From NCBI GenBank assembly GCA_028751875.1, contig CM054153.1:19508953-19572952 (forward strand): DNA of 64,000 nt. Reading direction: 5' to 3'. The translations under genes and the position numbers were made by a program. Origin of the DNA: Rapana venosa (lineage: Eukaryota; Mollusca; Gastropoda; Neogastropoda; Muricidae). Shown piece after piece: positions 25,547 through 35,826 of the stretch. The notes below the pieces were generated by a model. It had not been told where the DNA came from, searched no databases, and saw only the letters and a list, made by a program, of their open reading frames with translations. The first letter of the stretch is position 1; the number at the start of each line of letters is the position of its first letter.

Positions 25547-25969
25547 CACCCTTTTCAATTTCTTGCTGTGCCAAAAAAAAAACAACAACCCACCAACAAT
25601 CATGCAGCTTTTCCTCATCTTTTTTTTTCCTTTCTCCCTGTTTCTACGAAGGTGGCAGACTTGGGCCTAGGACTGGCCGAGCAAGTGCGCCACCCGACCA
25701 ACGGGCGTGTGTACTGGCGCTTCAAGAGGAAGCCCGTCACAGACCTGACGGAGAAGAACATGCAGCTGCTGCAGTACCTACGCATCGACATGCTGCGCTT
25801 CTCCCGCGTGGGTCAACCCACTCTGAACGTGGCCGGGATAGAGCTGGAACCCATCCCCGGCAGCGGCGCGTCCGAACGCAGCCTGGACGAAGAGGGAAGC
25901 AACTCCAGCGACAAGGGAAGTCATCAAGAGGGTTCTGTGGCCGGGGCCATCAAACAAGAACTCTTGTGA
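18008..25969 (+). CDS. DUF3987-like protein, four exons
   Basis: Exons are 18008-18221, 20138-20380, 21737-23292 and 25652-25969. Junctions are GT-AG with phases 1, 1, 0, giving 776 aa. The family-like order is WSEPPVLWSVIAAGAGVRKS (about residues 86-105, P-loop position), GEMSMQQL (153-160), VLHISE (171-176, Walker B position), NWLSGRFLVACP (about 260-271) and GKSLGQIVRL (365-374), then a helical tail. Prokaryotic DUF3987 proteins usually have GxxGxGKS and a DE pair; here R103 replaces the last P-loop Gly and S175 the acidic residue, so ATPase activity is doubtful. A basic PKKAKRAKK stretch (301-309) may be a nuclear signal. A Pro/Ser/Gly-rich linker (about 440-580) is followed by a conserved-looking C-terminal exon. 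Start ATG 18008 has an in-frame TGA nine bases upstream. Function unknown; family assignment is by remembered pattern. Confidence 0.75.
18222..20137 (+). other. DUF3987 gene intron 1
   Basis: It holds a tandem duplication of about 118 bp (18596-18820), a second duplication of about 48 bp (19022-19116), an (AC)n(TA)n tract (19283-19334), a (CA)n tract near 19790-19811 and a partial antisense SINE at 19985-20085. Confidence 0.7.
19985..20085 (-). mobile_element. SINE tail fragment (minus)
   Basis: Reverse of the SINE tail: TTTTATATCGAGGATAATGG, then AATAAGCACTCATGCGC, the TACATCCAG block and GCGGTTTTGTAAATTTTGTC. It sits just upstream of DUF3987 gene exon 2. Confidence 0.75.
20138..20380 (+). 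CDS. DUF3987 gene exon 2 (P-loop region)
   Basis: The acceptor is GTGTCAG|CTATC and the donor is ACACAG|GTGCGT. At 243 nt it runs phase 1 to phase 1, covering residues 72-153. It has the tryptophan/proline block W86-EPP and the P-loop-like GAGVRKS at 99-105. Confidence 0.8.
20381..21736 (+). other. DUF3987 gene intron 2
   Basis: AT-rich. A decayed SINE tail lies at about 21410-21505 (plus). A LINE 3'-end fragment at 21640-21726 ends in (ATT)n, about ten bases before the acceptor of exon 3. Confidence 0.7.
21640..21726 (+). mobile_element. LINE 3'-end fragment next to an exon (plus)
   Basis: CCGCTTTGATTTGTTGC, then CAAGATTCAGCGCTATATAA, then ATTCCATACATT with (ATT)n. Same 3' module as at 27.3 kb and 62.7 kb. 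It ends about ten bases before the acceptor of DUF3987 gene exon 3. Confidence 0.75.
21737..23292 (+). CDS. DUF3987 gene exon 3 (core and linker)
   Basis: The acceptor is CCTACAG|GTGAG and the donor is CCAAAAG|GTTTGT. At 1,556 nt it is by far the largest exon and is GC-rich. It encodes residues 153-671: the second half of the DUF3987-like core, then a low-complexity Gly/Ser/Pro stretch, then AELSQAADFAQLEPSQFVAI near the end. Confidence 0.85.
23357..24150 (+). repeat. 37-bp minisatellite in DUF3987 gene intron 3
   Basis: About 20 copies of a unit that reads CCCGTGATGTTTCAGAAACA followed by AGGGTTTTGTTTCAAAT. Some units are shortened or duplicated internally. It starts about 65 bases after the exon 3 donor. 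The repeat is free of stops in several plus frames and so produces spurious 79-87 aa ORFs. Confidence 0.95.
25185..25395 (+). mobile_element. SINE, 5'-truncated copy (plus)
   Basis: It begins at the GATGAGACTATAAACCGAGG block, continues through the CATCTTGCGC and GTGCCGGTGGAAAC blocks and ends with the GGGACTGGATG and CATTATCCTGATATAAAAGA tail. It is flanked by (CT)n microsatellites on both sides. Confidence 0.85.
25652..25969 (+). CDS. DUF3987 gene exon 4 (C-terminus)
   Basis: The acceptor is TACGAAG|GTGGC, entering in phase 0. It encodes the last 105 residues, with GRVYWRFKRKPVTDLTEKN, and the TGA at 25967-25969. Coding-like composition contrasts with the CT-rich intron before it. Confidence 0.8.
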   Translation: MADLGLGLAEQVRHPTNGRVYWRFKRKPVTDLTEKNMQLLQYLRIDMLRFSRVGQPTLNVAGIELEPIPGSGASERSLDEEGSNSSDKGSHQEGSVAGAIKQELL

Positions 25970-26500
25970 CTGACGTGAATAACTTTTGAGGGGGTTTTTT
26001 TTTTTTTTTTTGGTTGTTTGTTTGTTGTGGAATTGCTAGTCACGCCTACATCAATGAGTAAAGGCTGGTGAAATCAGGAAAACGAGATTTTCAAGGCTGT
26101 TGTACCGGTACGAGGGGAACGTATGATTTTGTTTTGAAACTGAAATTGTGTTCAAGGATTGTGTGATCTTGAGTATTTATTTGCAAACATTTCGCTGCTG
26201 ATTTAAGAATCGATAAACCAGCATGATATCATGTGATGCATCTCTTGAGGCAATAAATTTGTGTTGATCTATTGTTTTCTTCAATTTTTTTTTTCAAATT
26301 TGAAAAACTGTTTAGTTTGTTTTTTTAAATCAAAACAATGGGTTTGGGGTTTTTTTTAAAAGGGAGGGGGGGGGGGGGGGGGGGGAGGGGGGGGGGGGGC
26401 ATGCATACAGCATGTATTTCTTTGTTTTCTTGGCTGAAGTCAACCATCTGCAAACATTTTCTACTCATTTTTTCATTACTGATTTACTATTTGAAATAAA
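25970..26500 (+). terminator. 3' UTR and polyadenylation signals of the DUF3987 gene
   Basis: After the stop, AATAAA occurs at 26252-26257 and again at 26495-26500. Either could end the transcript. A run of about 36 bases, nearly all G, lies between them at 26365-26399. Confidence 0.5.
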
Positions 26501-26969
26501 AGTAAAGCAAAATGTAACAAAAATGGAGTTTTGTACTGCTTTTTGAATGATGTATTAACAATTTTTACGTGGCTGTTCTGACCTATGTTCATGTGAGATT
26601 CAGACTCTGGGGTGGTTCCTGTGTCTTTTACTTACTGCACACATACAGTTCAAACAAACCTCCACTTAAGTTTCAGTTTTCCCATGAAAATGTCACCATA
26701 GGCAAATGATAATATACTCTGCACCTCTGCCTAGAAATCTACTGATTAGATGCTTCATCAACGGCATTTATAAGCAAGTGTGCTGGTAGAGCCTTGGGTG
26801 CATGCTGGGTGTTTTTATTTCCATGAATGCCAACATGAATTGCAGAACTGATGATGCGCATTGCTCTTCAATACACAGGTGTACACACAGGAAAGTAAGG
26901 AAGGCTCTAGCAGGTCTGCATAATTATGCTGACTTGAAAGAAATTCCCACTCATTATTTGCTTTTATGT

Positions 26970-27195
26970 CATTACTCTTGAGGATAATGGAATAAGCTTG
27001 TGTGTGTGTGTGGGGGGGTGGGGGGGGGGGGTGGGGGGGGGGTGTTACATTCAGTCCTCATGACCATGCAGTTTTGTAAATGTTGTTTATTCCTAATGGC
27101 ACAACATTTTTTTGCCTGCTCTTTCCAGAAGGCAATACAGGTTTCAACAAGTGCGCAAGATGTTCTGCATGAATTTGCACACAGGTTCTTGATTG
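26970..27195 (-). mobile_element. Diverged SINE copy interrupted by a TG/G tract (minus)
   Basis: Tail block CTTGAGGATAATGGAATAAG, then a (TG)n and G-rich insertion (27000-27043), then GCAGTTTTGTAAATGTTG and CAAGATGTTCTGCATG. Confidence 0.65.
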
Positions 27196-27234
27196 ATCAC
27201 GAGTGTGTGTGTGTGTGCATACGTGCATGCGCGC

Positions 27235-27370
27235 ACATGGATCTGAAATCTGTTGTTCATTATGTTCAAGGAGAGTTGCATGCGTGTAAATGAATTGAGT
27301 GCAAGCGCTTCGATTTGTTTGCTTTTTACAAGATTCAGCGCAATATAAATTCCATATATTATTATGATTT
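27235..27370 (+). mobile_element. LINE 3'-end fragment (plus)
   Basis: It matches the 3' end of the minus-strand LINE at 62706-63408: ATCTGTTGTTCATTATGTTC, then GAGAGTTGCATGCGTGTAAA, GCAAGCGCTTCGATTTG, CAAGATTCAGCGC and ATTCCATATATTATTAT. It is 5'-truncated. Confidence 0.8.
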
Positions 27371-28309
27371 ATAGTCTCATTCGAAGGATTTCCAGGGGAG
27401 TGGAGTTGGCATTCTGGGGAAAAATTCCCTGGAAAAAGCATCTGTCAATCCACCAGACATCTCTCTGGTTCAAACCCATCCTCTCCAGGATTGTTAGGAT
27501 AAGAAGCTCTTCCTCCTAAGCACTCTCATCTTAGCTTCTTCACTCATCAGTATCTGCTTGTAGTTAATGACAAGTACCGAAGTAATCTTCTGTTACCACT
27601 GCTAGGGTCCATGTGATAATAAGAACTGAGTCGTCATCATTTCCATATTCATTACCATTTTAATCATATGCAAAATTAAACTAGTCTTGCAACCACTACC
27701 TACAAGCCAGTAGCCTTTCAGAACCCTCTCGACCACCCCAACACCCCCCATCACCATCTGATGCAGGTGGTTGCAAAGTTGCTCCATCTTTTGCATTCTT
27801 ATTTTCAGTGAAATAACTGGGAGAGTGGAGACCTCTGACATGGAACAACCAAGCGACTAAACTCAGAAATCAGAATTTTGAAACTCTTTTTTTATTCAGT
27901 GCATGAAAAGTCATGACAATATAATGGGACTTATGATGATTCAAAAACACACAAAAATTCCAGTGAGTTTTAAAATTATTTCATTTCCTGGATGTTCTCT
28001 ATGCTTTTCCGCTTACAGTAGTATATCCCTGGTGCCAATCACCAGCCTCAAACCCCCAAGCAAGAGACACAAACACATAGACAATAACTATTCTCAAATG
28101 AACGATTAATTGAACTCTGCATGACTCATGGCTCCTGCCTCCCTTTTTCAGGTCATGCGCTCTTAGCACTTCTAAGAAGCAACTATTGCCCAATGAAAAG
28201 AAAAAAAGAAGAAAAAACATAAATACACATAATATACCCTGCAGCCCACTCCTTCTTCTTTGTCAAATACTCAAGACAGCAACTACTGTTGTCTATTATA
28301 TGAGCAAAA

Positions 28310-28645
28310 ATGTGTCACGCTGCCATTAAGCGCCTGACAAGTCAGGCTAGCGCATCCGACTTCGACATAAGAGAGAATTGTTGTTGTTGTGCATTCCCCA
28401 GCTTTACACCCTGGGGGTCACCCAGAACATGCACTCTGACTCACTCATCCCACCTGGGAATACTGTGAGATAGGAAGTACACCAGGTGAGAAGTTTGCGT
28501 GTACGACTATTTTCAAGTACCTCGCCACATAGGCAGCCATACTCCGACTTCAGAGGATTTTTTCTCCTATAAAGGAGAGTGCAGGTTGTTATGTTAAGAG
28601 CTTGTCATGGCTGAAGGCAATCTGAACACAACATTTTAAACATAA
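28310..28645 (-). repeat. Dispersed repeat A, copy 1 (minus)
   Basis: About 300 bp that recurs in reverse complement at 51220-51510. Shared blocks include GTCACCCAGAACATGCACTC, CATCCCACCTGGGAAT, CTCCGACTTCAGAGG and AGCTTGTCATGGCTGAAGGC. No coding capacity is seen. Confidence 0.85.
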
Positions 28646-28679
28646 CAACATTTTAATGTAGGCCTTGGCAATAACCTGA

Positions 28680-28885
28680 CACAGCTTTTGGCGTGGGCCA
28701 TGGGAGAGAATTGTTATCTTTTAAGTCTTTCTGGGGGAAAAAAAGGCAGGGGAATGGATCAAGAAGGCAGAAAACAGACAAGAAGGAGGTGACAGGGGGA
28801 AAAAAAAGGAACAAGAAACAAAGAGATAGAAAAGAGGGAATTCCAAGCACAGAATTTCCAGAAGGTGGGGGATGCTATTTATACT
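28680..28885 (-). repeat. Dispersed repeat B with a single internal unit (minus)
   Basis: Read on the minus strand it matches both flanks of the 41.58-42.71 kb minisatellite: GCTTGGAATTCCCTCTTTTC on one side and CAGAAAGACTTAAAAGATAA on the other. Here the internal unit CTGTCACCTCCTTCTTGTCT occurs once, against about 16 times there. Confidence 0.8.
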
Positions 28886-28909
28886 GATAGGTCCCCCGGC
28901 ATCTGGGAA

Positions 28910-29130
28910 GGGGGGGAGGGGGGGTGAAGGGGGGGCCCACTCCTAAAAAAACCACTTCATGAGGGCAGCTGTGGTAGCTGAGTTAATTGTTCCTTTACTT
29001 CTACCTTCCTCCCCTGCCCTCTCTCTCTCTCTCTCCCTCCCCCCCCCCCCTCTCTCTCTCTCTCTCCCTCCCCCCTCTCTCTCTCTCCTCCCCCCTCCCC
29101 CCCCCCCTCTCTCTCCCTCTCTCTCTCTGA
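28910..29130. repeat. G-runs and (CT)n/C-run tract
   Basis: GGGGGG runs at 28908-28940 are followed by (CT)n broken by C runs at 28999-29128. Confidence 0.85.
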
Positions 29131-29339
29131 GTGGAGGCTTTTAATTGATGGTGTATTCTGTCCTTGAGTGGTGCATAACTGAAGGTGGAGGAAGGGGGGG
29201 AAAGGATAATCGCGTTTTGTTGTTAAGTGTGGGTGAATCATGATAAGTTTATATATTTTACAAGTTAGTTAATTAATCTTAATAACTGAGCATTCTGGCT
29301 GCTGTGTAACAGCATACACACATGGGGGTTTTTTGTTTG

Positions 29340-29665
29340 TTTTTTTGTTTTTATTTCGAGAATAATGGAATAAGCACTCATGTGCTTTTTTTTCATCCAG
29401 TCCCCGTGTGTATGCAATTTTTGCAAATTTTGTCATCCGTTCCCACCGGCACACAATGGCCTACTCTTCTGAAAAGCCGAACAGGTTTTAACCTGTGCAC
29501 AAGATGTTCTGCGTGCATTCGCACATGAGACCTCAGTTTATAGTCTCATCCAAAGGACTTTTCAGGAGAGTGGAGTCAGCATTGATGTTAACTTCAGAGG
29601 AAAAATCCTCTTGAACAAGAATCGAACCCGGGTCAGCAGATCACGAGCACATCACGCTAACCATC
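29340..29665 (-). mobile_element. SINE, near full-length with tRNA-like head (minus)
   Basis: The reverse complement runs from a tRNA-like head, with the B box GGGTTCGATTC near 29619-29629, through the body to the tail ATTATTCTCGAAATAAAAAC. The same structure is seen in plus orientation at 47.88-48.22 kb. Confidence 0.85.
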
Positions 29666-29819
29666 ATGTGTGTGTGTGTTTGTGTGTGTCTTCGTTCTAA
29701 TGTCTATCCACTAGAAAATGATATTAGGCAGTGCATTTTTTGTGTTAAGTGTGGGTGAGTCATAACATATTTGTAAATTTTACATGTTAGTCTTAATGAC
29801 CTAACACTCTTTCTGCTGT

Positions 29820-30082
29820 GTGTCAGCATACTTGTGTGTGTTGGTGTGTATGTTGGTGCGTGTGTGTGTGTGTGCATGTGTGTGTGCGTGCATGTGAGGC
29901 ACATGTGTTTACAGGTGTGTGTGTGCATGCATGTTACACATATGCCTATACAAGTAGGACATGTGTGTGCATGTTAAACATGTGTATACAGATACAGTGT
30001 GTGTGTTTGTGTGTGTGTATGCGCGCACACATGTGCATGATTTATGCACCTACAACCAAAACAGACAAATCATGTAGGCAAG

Positions 30083-30126
<44 letters not shown>

Positions 30127-30258
30127 CACACACAGTCACCAGACGATATCAAACACTATGAGCAATTCTAAATATCACCAAATGCCATCATAATGTACAT
30201 AATCACTGTTAATCACTGCATTCCACTAATTATAGGAACATTATTAATAGTACTTCAG

Positions 30259-30316
<58 letters not shown>

Positions 30317-30320
30317 GACC
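29820..30320. repeat. (GT)n, (CA)n and (TC)n microsatellites
   Basis: GT-rich with TGCATG at 29830-30030, (CA)n at 30088-30136 and (TC)n at 30260-30318. The stretch between is AT-rich. Confidence 0.85.
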
Positions 30321-32190
30321 CTCACACCCCTCAACTGTCATTCTTATCAGACAAAAAGCTTTTTTCACTTTTATGAAGAAAAACATCATAGAAAAAAATC
30401 ATATGATCTAATTATTTAGAATAATACTGAAATTTACCGTAATTGCAGTTTCCAGTCAAAATGTGTAGTCCATGTGTGGTAATGATCATTTACAAAACTA
30501 CAGTTGTGATCAGTTTAACTGGGATGACCAACAATCTATTTAGAAATTGTTTCATGTTACATGGTTTATTACGTTTAGTGTCTAAAGTGTTAATGTTTTT
30601 TCTCAATGCTGTTTCAGAATTGTATGTCATATTCCTGAATATGATTTGTTTAAATGCTTTTATACTTTTCCCTCTTTATGTCCCCTCCCTCTCTTCCATG
30701 TGCCAGTTACCAATCACTGTCTGTTAGAACAGAAAATCACAGGCTTTTTCCAGTGTTCGGGAACACACATTGTTTTCATAGCGAGCTTAGCTGGGCAACT
30801 GAGCCAAGATGCACTTGTGGGATAAGAGAGGCAGGGTCTCTGCCAAGGGACACAGCTACCACACTGAATCTTCTGTCAGGATGGGGGGGAAGTAGCGAGA
30901 AACCTGGGCTGGGCACATAATGGAAGGGTCAGGCACCTGGGTCTTCGCATAGGGCTGCAGACGGTTGTGTTTAGGCACCCGCAGCAGGGGTCTACGGAAA
31001 ACGTCTGGTGAAAGGATGCTCTCAACTACATGACTGAAGAGTATTGGCTTCGACCAGAAGCTGTGGACCTCTGAGCTGTGGCCACGACAGGGCTGGAGAC
31101 CAATGAATTTTGAAATATTATAAGAGTCTCTTCCCTTCCGGCCAACTAAGCAGCTGAGGAACAGTTTCAGGATGGTGTCACTTACTGGATATAATTATTA
31201 CATGGTGTGCTTGGCACTCAAAGGCCTCTCTCACCAGTGCTCTTAGGTATAACACCAGGAGCTACTGGAAGGAGCCCGACTTTGAGAATCAGAGGAACGA
31301 TCATATCTGTGAGCTGCCAAGTGATCAGGGCTAATGGGCTGGGAATAACTATCTGGAGAGTGGGAGCACCTTTCAATTTCCTGTGCAGGCCTGCAAGCAA
31401 AGCCCTATCTCACATTTTACCGTCTGTGCTTCCTAGAGACTCCTCCAGGGAATGAGATGGGAGACTGAGGGTCTCAATTCAAACCTGTACTATCTTACAG
31501 CTGGGAAATATTCACAATATTAGCGTTGAGGAGCTAGGTCTCAATAGTCTCAAGCCTTTGCTTCACCAGTTCACGGACCCTGTGATCTCTCGGTCTCAGT
31601 CGAGACAGACTCATATCCGCGATGAAGTCTACCTTTTTGTCTGAAATGTCCTTGATTGATTGATCCAGTTTCAGAGAGGGGGCCGAATCCCAGAGGACTG
31701 GGAGGGGGGAGGGGGGATTGGCGCTCAGCTGTGCCAGTCATAATGCAAGGTGTCATCGTTTTAACAACTGAGCTCTCGGTGTGTAAGGCAGGGTTTGAAT
31801 CCACTACCAGCAGAGCTTGGAGCCTAATCTAGCGGTTTCTGGAACTTGGCTGAAACCATTCAGCCTCTATACACGAAGAATACGGAGATTGTGGGGATGG
31901 AAGGTGTCGCTTGTCGCCTGCTCAAAGTCTGGCAGTCATTGGCTTAAGCTTTGTCGCCTGCTCAAATGTTAGCAATCATTGGCTAATAGGGCCTAGACTA
32001 CACATTTCCCTTTCTTCTCCATGCACTGCACCCTTAGGCATAATGCCATGACGTAATGCACACTGTCATGCACGGTCAGATAAATAGCAAAACGCTATAG
32101 ATCTTGGCATAAGCCTACACGTTTTTGCTTCAATTTTTCAAATCTAATTTAGTAGACACATAGATGTATAAGCCGAAGATGGGAATTGGT
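30321..32190. other. Low-repeat intergenic segment, no gene recognised
   Basis: From about 30.75 to 31.95 kb base composition is balanced and microsatellites are scarce, unlike the surroundings, but all frames are closed at short intervals (longest about 90 codons). It could be non-coding RNA, an old decayed element or unique spacer. I cannot choose between these. Confidence 0.3.
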
Positions 32191-32310
32191 GACAAAAATT
32201 ACAAACCTGCATACACATGGGGACTGGATGTAGATATATAGGCCTATATAACAAAACAAAACAAAATAACAAAATACATTAGTGCTTATTCCTTATATCC
32301 TCAAAATATA
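32190..32310 (+). mobile_element. Decayed SINE tail (plus)
   Basis: GACAAAAATTACAAACCTGC, then ACACATGGGGACTGGATGTA, then a 40-bp insertion, then AGTGCTTATTCCTTATATCC. The order and spacing of the common SINE tail are kept. Confidence 0.6.
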
Positions 32311-32324
32311 AAAAAATTAAATTT

Positions 32325-32659
32325 AAAAAAGTCAACAGAACTAGATCTACATCAAGAGAGTTAAATAACGTAGTTGTTGGGGGTTTTTCAGTACAAAACT
32401 GAGAGACTAAGCTGTACAGATCTAGCATAACTTTCCGCTTAGACTCGGCGACTTGCTGGCAAATGGTTGTATCGTTTGATCTATCGAACTTCAACTGCAC
32501 CATCCGCAAAACTGACTGCTGATCCTGAATCGGACTACACAAAGATTCAAAGTACAGTTCAATCTCCACTGAGGAGCTGACGCAACCTGTGCAGAGATTC
32601 AAGTATGCATAAAACTGTCTCCAAATCCGACCAAAAGCACTGGTGGCTATGGCAGGCAA
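32325..32659 (-). CDS. Unidentified coding-like segment, possibly an exon
   Basis: A minus-strand open frame reads YAYLNLCTGCVSSSVEIELY, later YFESLCSPIQDQQSVLRMVQ and CQQVAESKRKVMLDLYSLVS. Composition is unlike the neighbouring simple repeats and suggests alpha-helical protein. The frame has no ATG at its 5' end and a TGA lies just upstream. It could therefore be an internal exon opened by the acceptor CATAGCCACCAG near 32638, or start at the internal Met. A possible donor CAGTTTT|GTACTG lies near 32393. No partner exons were found on either side. I do not recognise the family; it may also be a relic. Confidence 0.3.
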
Positions 32660-32685
32660 TCATTTTACAATAACAGCAACACACA

Positions 32686-32735
32686 CACATCACTTAATGT
32701 GAATAGACGTTAAATTGAAGAACACACACACCTAT
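32686..32735 (-). repeat. Hairpin-plus-(GT)n module, copy 1 (minus)
   Basis: On the minus strand (GT)n is followed by TCTTCAATTTAACGTCTATT and CACATTAAGTGAT. The same module follows the LINE at 49.2 kb and recurs at 58.94 kb. Confidence 0.75.
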
Positions 32736-33154
32736 CAATTTGTGCAACACCAATCCCTGTTAGCCGGCAGCCTATTGTCAAAATAAAGCTCTTTATAATC
32801 ATTGATTCTTTTTTTACAAATACATATAGATATAGGCACTGATACTAAAATAAAAACACTACTTTTAAAACTATTTCTCGACCATTATGATATGAAAATT
32901 AATGATTCAGAGTCAGTTAGACGTACTCGGTGATGCACAGACCAGTATTGTATTCAGTTACACTAGGCCTACACCTCTCACTCTCTAGTTCCGTTTCAAG
33001 TCTTTTGCCTAACTTTTGATTTTAGACCCGTTTTAGTACTGATCCAACGAAAAAACATAGACTTGTTCATTCAGATCCTGGAAATGTGTTTCTTTGGGGG
33101 GGGGGGGGGGGGGTGATCTTTCCCTCTAATTGGCGGAGTTCGTCACCAAGTGTG
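32736..33154. other. Intergenic AT-rich stretch
   Basis: No ORF or recognised element. A G run of about 17 bases lies at 33097-33113. Confidence 0.5.
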
Positions 33155-33289
33155 AGTTTTATTTTATTTTATTCTTTTATATCGTGGATAATGGAATAAG
33201 CACGTGTGTGCTTTTTTACATCCACTCCCCGTGTGAATGCGGTTTTGTCAATTTTGTCATCTGTTCCCACCAGCACACATGTGTGAGTG

Positions 33290-33290
<1 letters not shown>
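33155..33290 (-). mobile_element. SINE tail fragment (minus)
   Basis: TTTATATCGTGGATAATGGA, then AATAAGCACGTGTGTGC and the TACATCCACTCCCCGTG block. It runs into (GT)n and abuts the 3' end of the 7-kb LINE. Confidence 0.8.
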
Positions 33291-33330
<40 letters not shown>

Positions 33331-33364
33331 TGTGTTGTGTGTGTGTGTGGTGTGTGCGTGTGTG
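33291..33364. repeat. (GT)n microsatellite
   Basis: Nearly pure GT dinucleotides with a few GGTGTG interruptions, between a SINE tail and a LINE tail. Confidence 0.9.
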
Positions 33365-33879
33365 ATTCAGATTCAGATTCAGATTCAGATTATTTTTATT
33401 GCCATTTAAATCATGTGACTTATTTGACACAACAAAAACATCAACTATAATTATTATCTATTTTGGCTAAAAGTGATGTACACTAAAAACATGTATTTTA
33501 CTTCTCTTTTTCTCTCTTTTCAAAACACTCATACACATATCTGATGATATCTGCTTGATATATATAAACTGTGATTATGTCACTTAATTTATGTAAACAG
33601 TTTTTGCGTTCTTTGTCTTTCGTTTTGATTTTTAATAACAAATTATTTCTGAGTTCATCATATAAAATGCATTCATCAAGTAAATGAAATTCATCTTAAA
33701 TTTTGTTACAGTGTCTACATTTTCTGTCCTCTCTGGATATTTTTTTGGTGTCTCCCTTTCTCTATCATTAAAATTGTGACAGCTTGTGCGAAATTTACAA
33801 TATGTTTCTTATGAGTTTTGTTTTCATAGTTTATAAGTATGGTTCCAATCTGTATTCTTTGGTAGCAAAATCATAAAAT

Positions 33880-34149
33880 TTAGTTTTGCAAACTCTTTTT
33901 TTTGGGTTTAGATCCAAAATGTTTTAACATGTCCTCAAGTTTTCTTCTAACAGCATAACTCAACCGATGAACATTAAGAGTGTTTTGGTTTTTCCAGACA
34001 TGTTTGAATCCAATTGTGTACAGAATATTTTTCACTGTGTTTATCCATTTATCGTGTGTATTATTCTGATACAAATAATCGTATACTATTCTAATATAAG
34101 AGTCTGGTTTTGATTCTGTAAAATGAATCCAAAAGGATTTTACTGGCAT
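33880..34149 (-). pseudogene. LINE ORF2 C-terminal fragment
   Basis: An 89-codon frame: NNTHDKWINTVKNILYTIGF, then HVWKNQNTLNV, ending before the 3' UTR of the LINE. This style of C-terminus is common in this LINE group. Confidence 0.65.
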
Positions 34150-35826
34150 ATGATTTTAAGGGTCAGTGGAAATCTCCCTATTTCACCCAAAGGGGGGTAG
34201 TTACTATTGCTTTTTTATGAACTCCTATCATTTGTTTACAAAATTTTACATGGAAATTCTCATAAAAAAACTGATTGGATAAGCATGCCTTGAACAGTTT
34301 ATCAATATGAAACTCTGTCTCCCCATTAAAAACAAAAAGGAAACCAAACTTCTGCTCCATAGGTTAAAACAGGGGTTATCAGTGAGTCGAATAAACGCAA
34401 TTATTATAGTAGTCTTTAAATTTTGTCCAGGAATTGCTTTTTTAAAGGCGTATATTGTTTTTGTTGCTTTGTTTTACTAAATGTTCTTGTGTTGCTTGAA
34501 ATTTCCCGTTCTGATGAAAACGACACCTAGATATTTATAGTTTCTACTGTTTCAATTACATGCTCTCCACATTTAAAATGAATTGGAATTTTAGGAGGTG
34601 TTTCTCGTAAAGACTATTACCATTGTTTTTGTTTTTTTTATCTTTAAACCCAATTAGAACAGTATTCTTGCAGTTTGTTCAGTTTGTTTGGAAGACCTAT
34701 TTTGGTTGTTGATAGCAATCCCAGGTCATCAGCATAGAGTAAACAAGGAATTCTGTCTTTTGCGGTTATATATGGCGAATCTTTCTCATCTTTATATTGA
34801 ACTATATCATTGACATATACATTAAATAATGTAGAACTTAATGTTTTTTCCTGATGTACCCCTTTTTGACTATGATTTCATCTGTGTGTTTGCCTCGTAT
34901 TTTTGTAAAAATTGTTGCATTGGAATACATGTTTTTAATGACATTAAAAGTTTTCCTGTTATTCCTATTTCGTTTAACTTTATTAAGAAGACCCTCGTGC
35001 CACACTTTAAATCAAACGCTTTCTGAAATCTACAAAGCAGCAATAAAGTCTTTTAGTTTTTACTTTCAGTACACTATCTATTAAATTATTAAGTAGGAAG
35101 ATATGGTCCGTTGTTCTGCATTGCTTTTCTGAAACCAGCTTGTTTCTGACAATACTATTTGTTATTTTTTAAATATTCAGAAATTCTATGGTTCAGTATT
35201 TGACAAAAAAGTTTCCAATAGTGTTTGTCAACGTTATTCCTCTGTATTTTTTGGGGTTTGTATATGCATCCGTTTTTATAGATTGGGACTTTCACTCCTA
35301 CTTTCCAGTCACAGGGATATATACCCGTTTCTAATACTAAATTGAATATTCCGCATAATCTCTATAACATTAGATGAAACTGATTTGATCTTTTCGTTTG
35401 TGATTCCATCTTTTCCAGGCGATTGTTATTTTTTAGTTTTTGATTGTTTTTGTAATTTCCTCTGTTTGTAATTTGCTTATCTAGCGTGGGTTATTAGATA
35501 CTTTTAATTCATTAAACCTGATTGTACTTGCTTTTTGTGGTCTGGATCTTTTTGCGGTTCTTTACCAATAAGTGTTTTTAAGTGTTCAGTCATTTACTGC
35601 ACTAATATGTTTATGTGTTTTAATCCATCATCTTCGCTTTCTTTTAATTTTTGTAAAGTTTTCCAAAAATATACTCGGATCTTCGTCATGGCATCATGTA
35701 GCTGTGTACTAGTGAATTTTTGAAGATTTTCTTTTTTTTTTTTTTTTTTTTTTAAAGTTTATATTGTTTTTTTCATAAAGTATTTTTCTCGAAGTTCAGG
35801 TTTATACGGGGTTCTATTTATTGCAT

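Larger units (their letters stand above)
23293..25651 (+). other. DUF3987 gene intron 3
   Basis: It contains a GGATG pentanucleotide run (23338-23358), a 37-bp minisatellite (23357-24150), an imperfect tandem duplication of about 90 bp (24588-24768), a SINE (25185-25395) and long (CT)n blocks (25138-25182 and 25409-25543). Confidence 0.75.
26501..28305. other. Intergenic DNA without a recognised gene
   Basis: AT-rich sequence holding the SINE and LINE fragments listed separately at 26970-27370. No convincing ORF is seen in the remainder. Confidence 0.5.
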
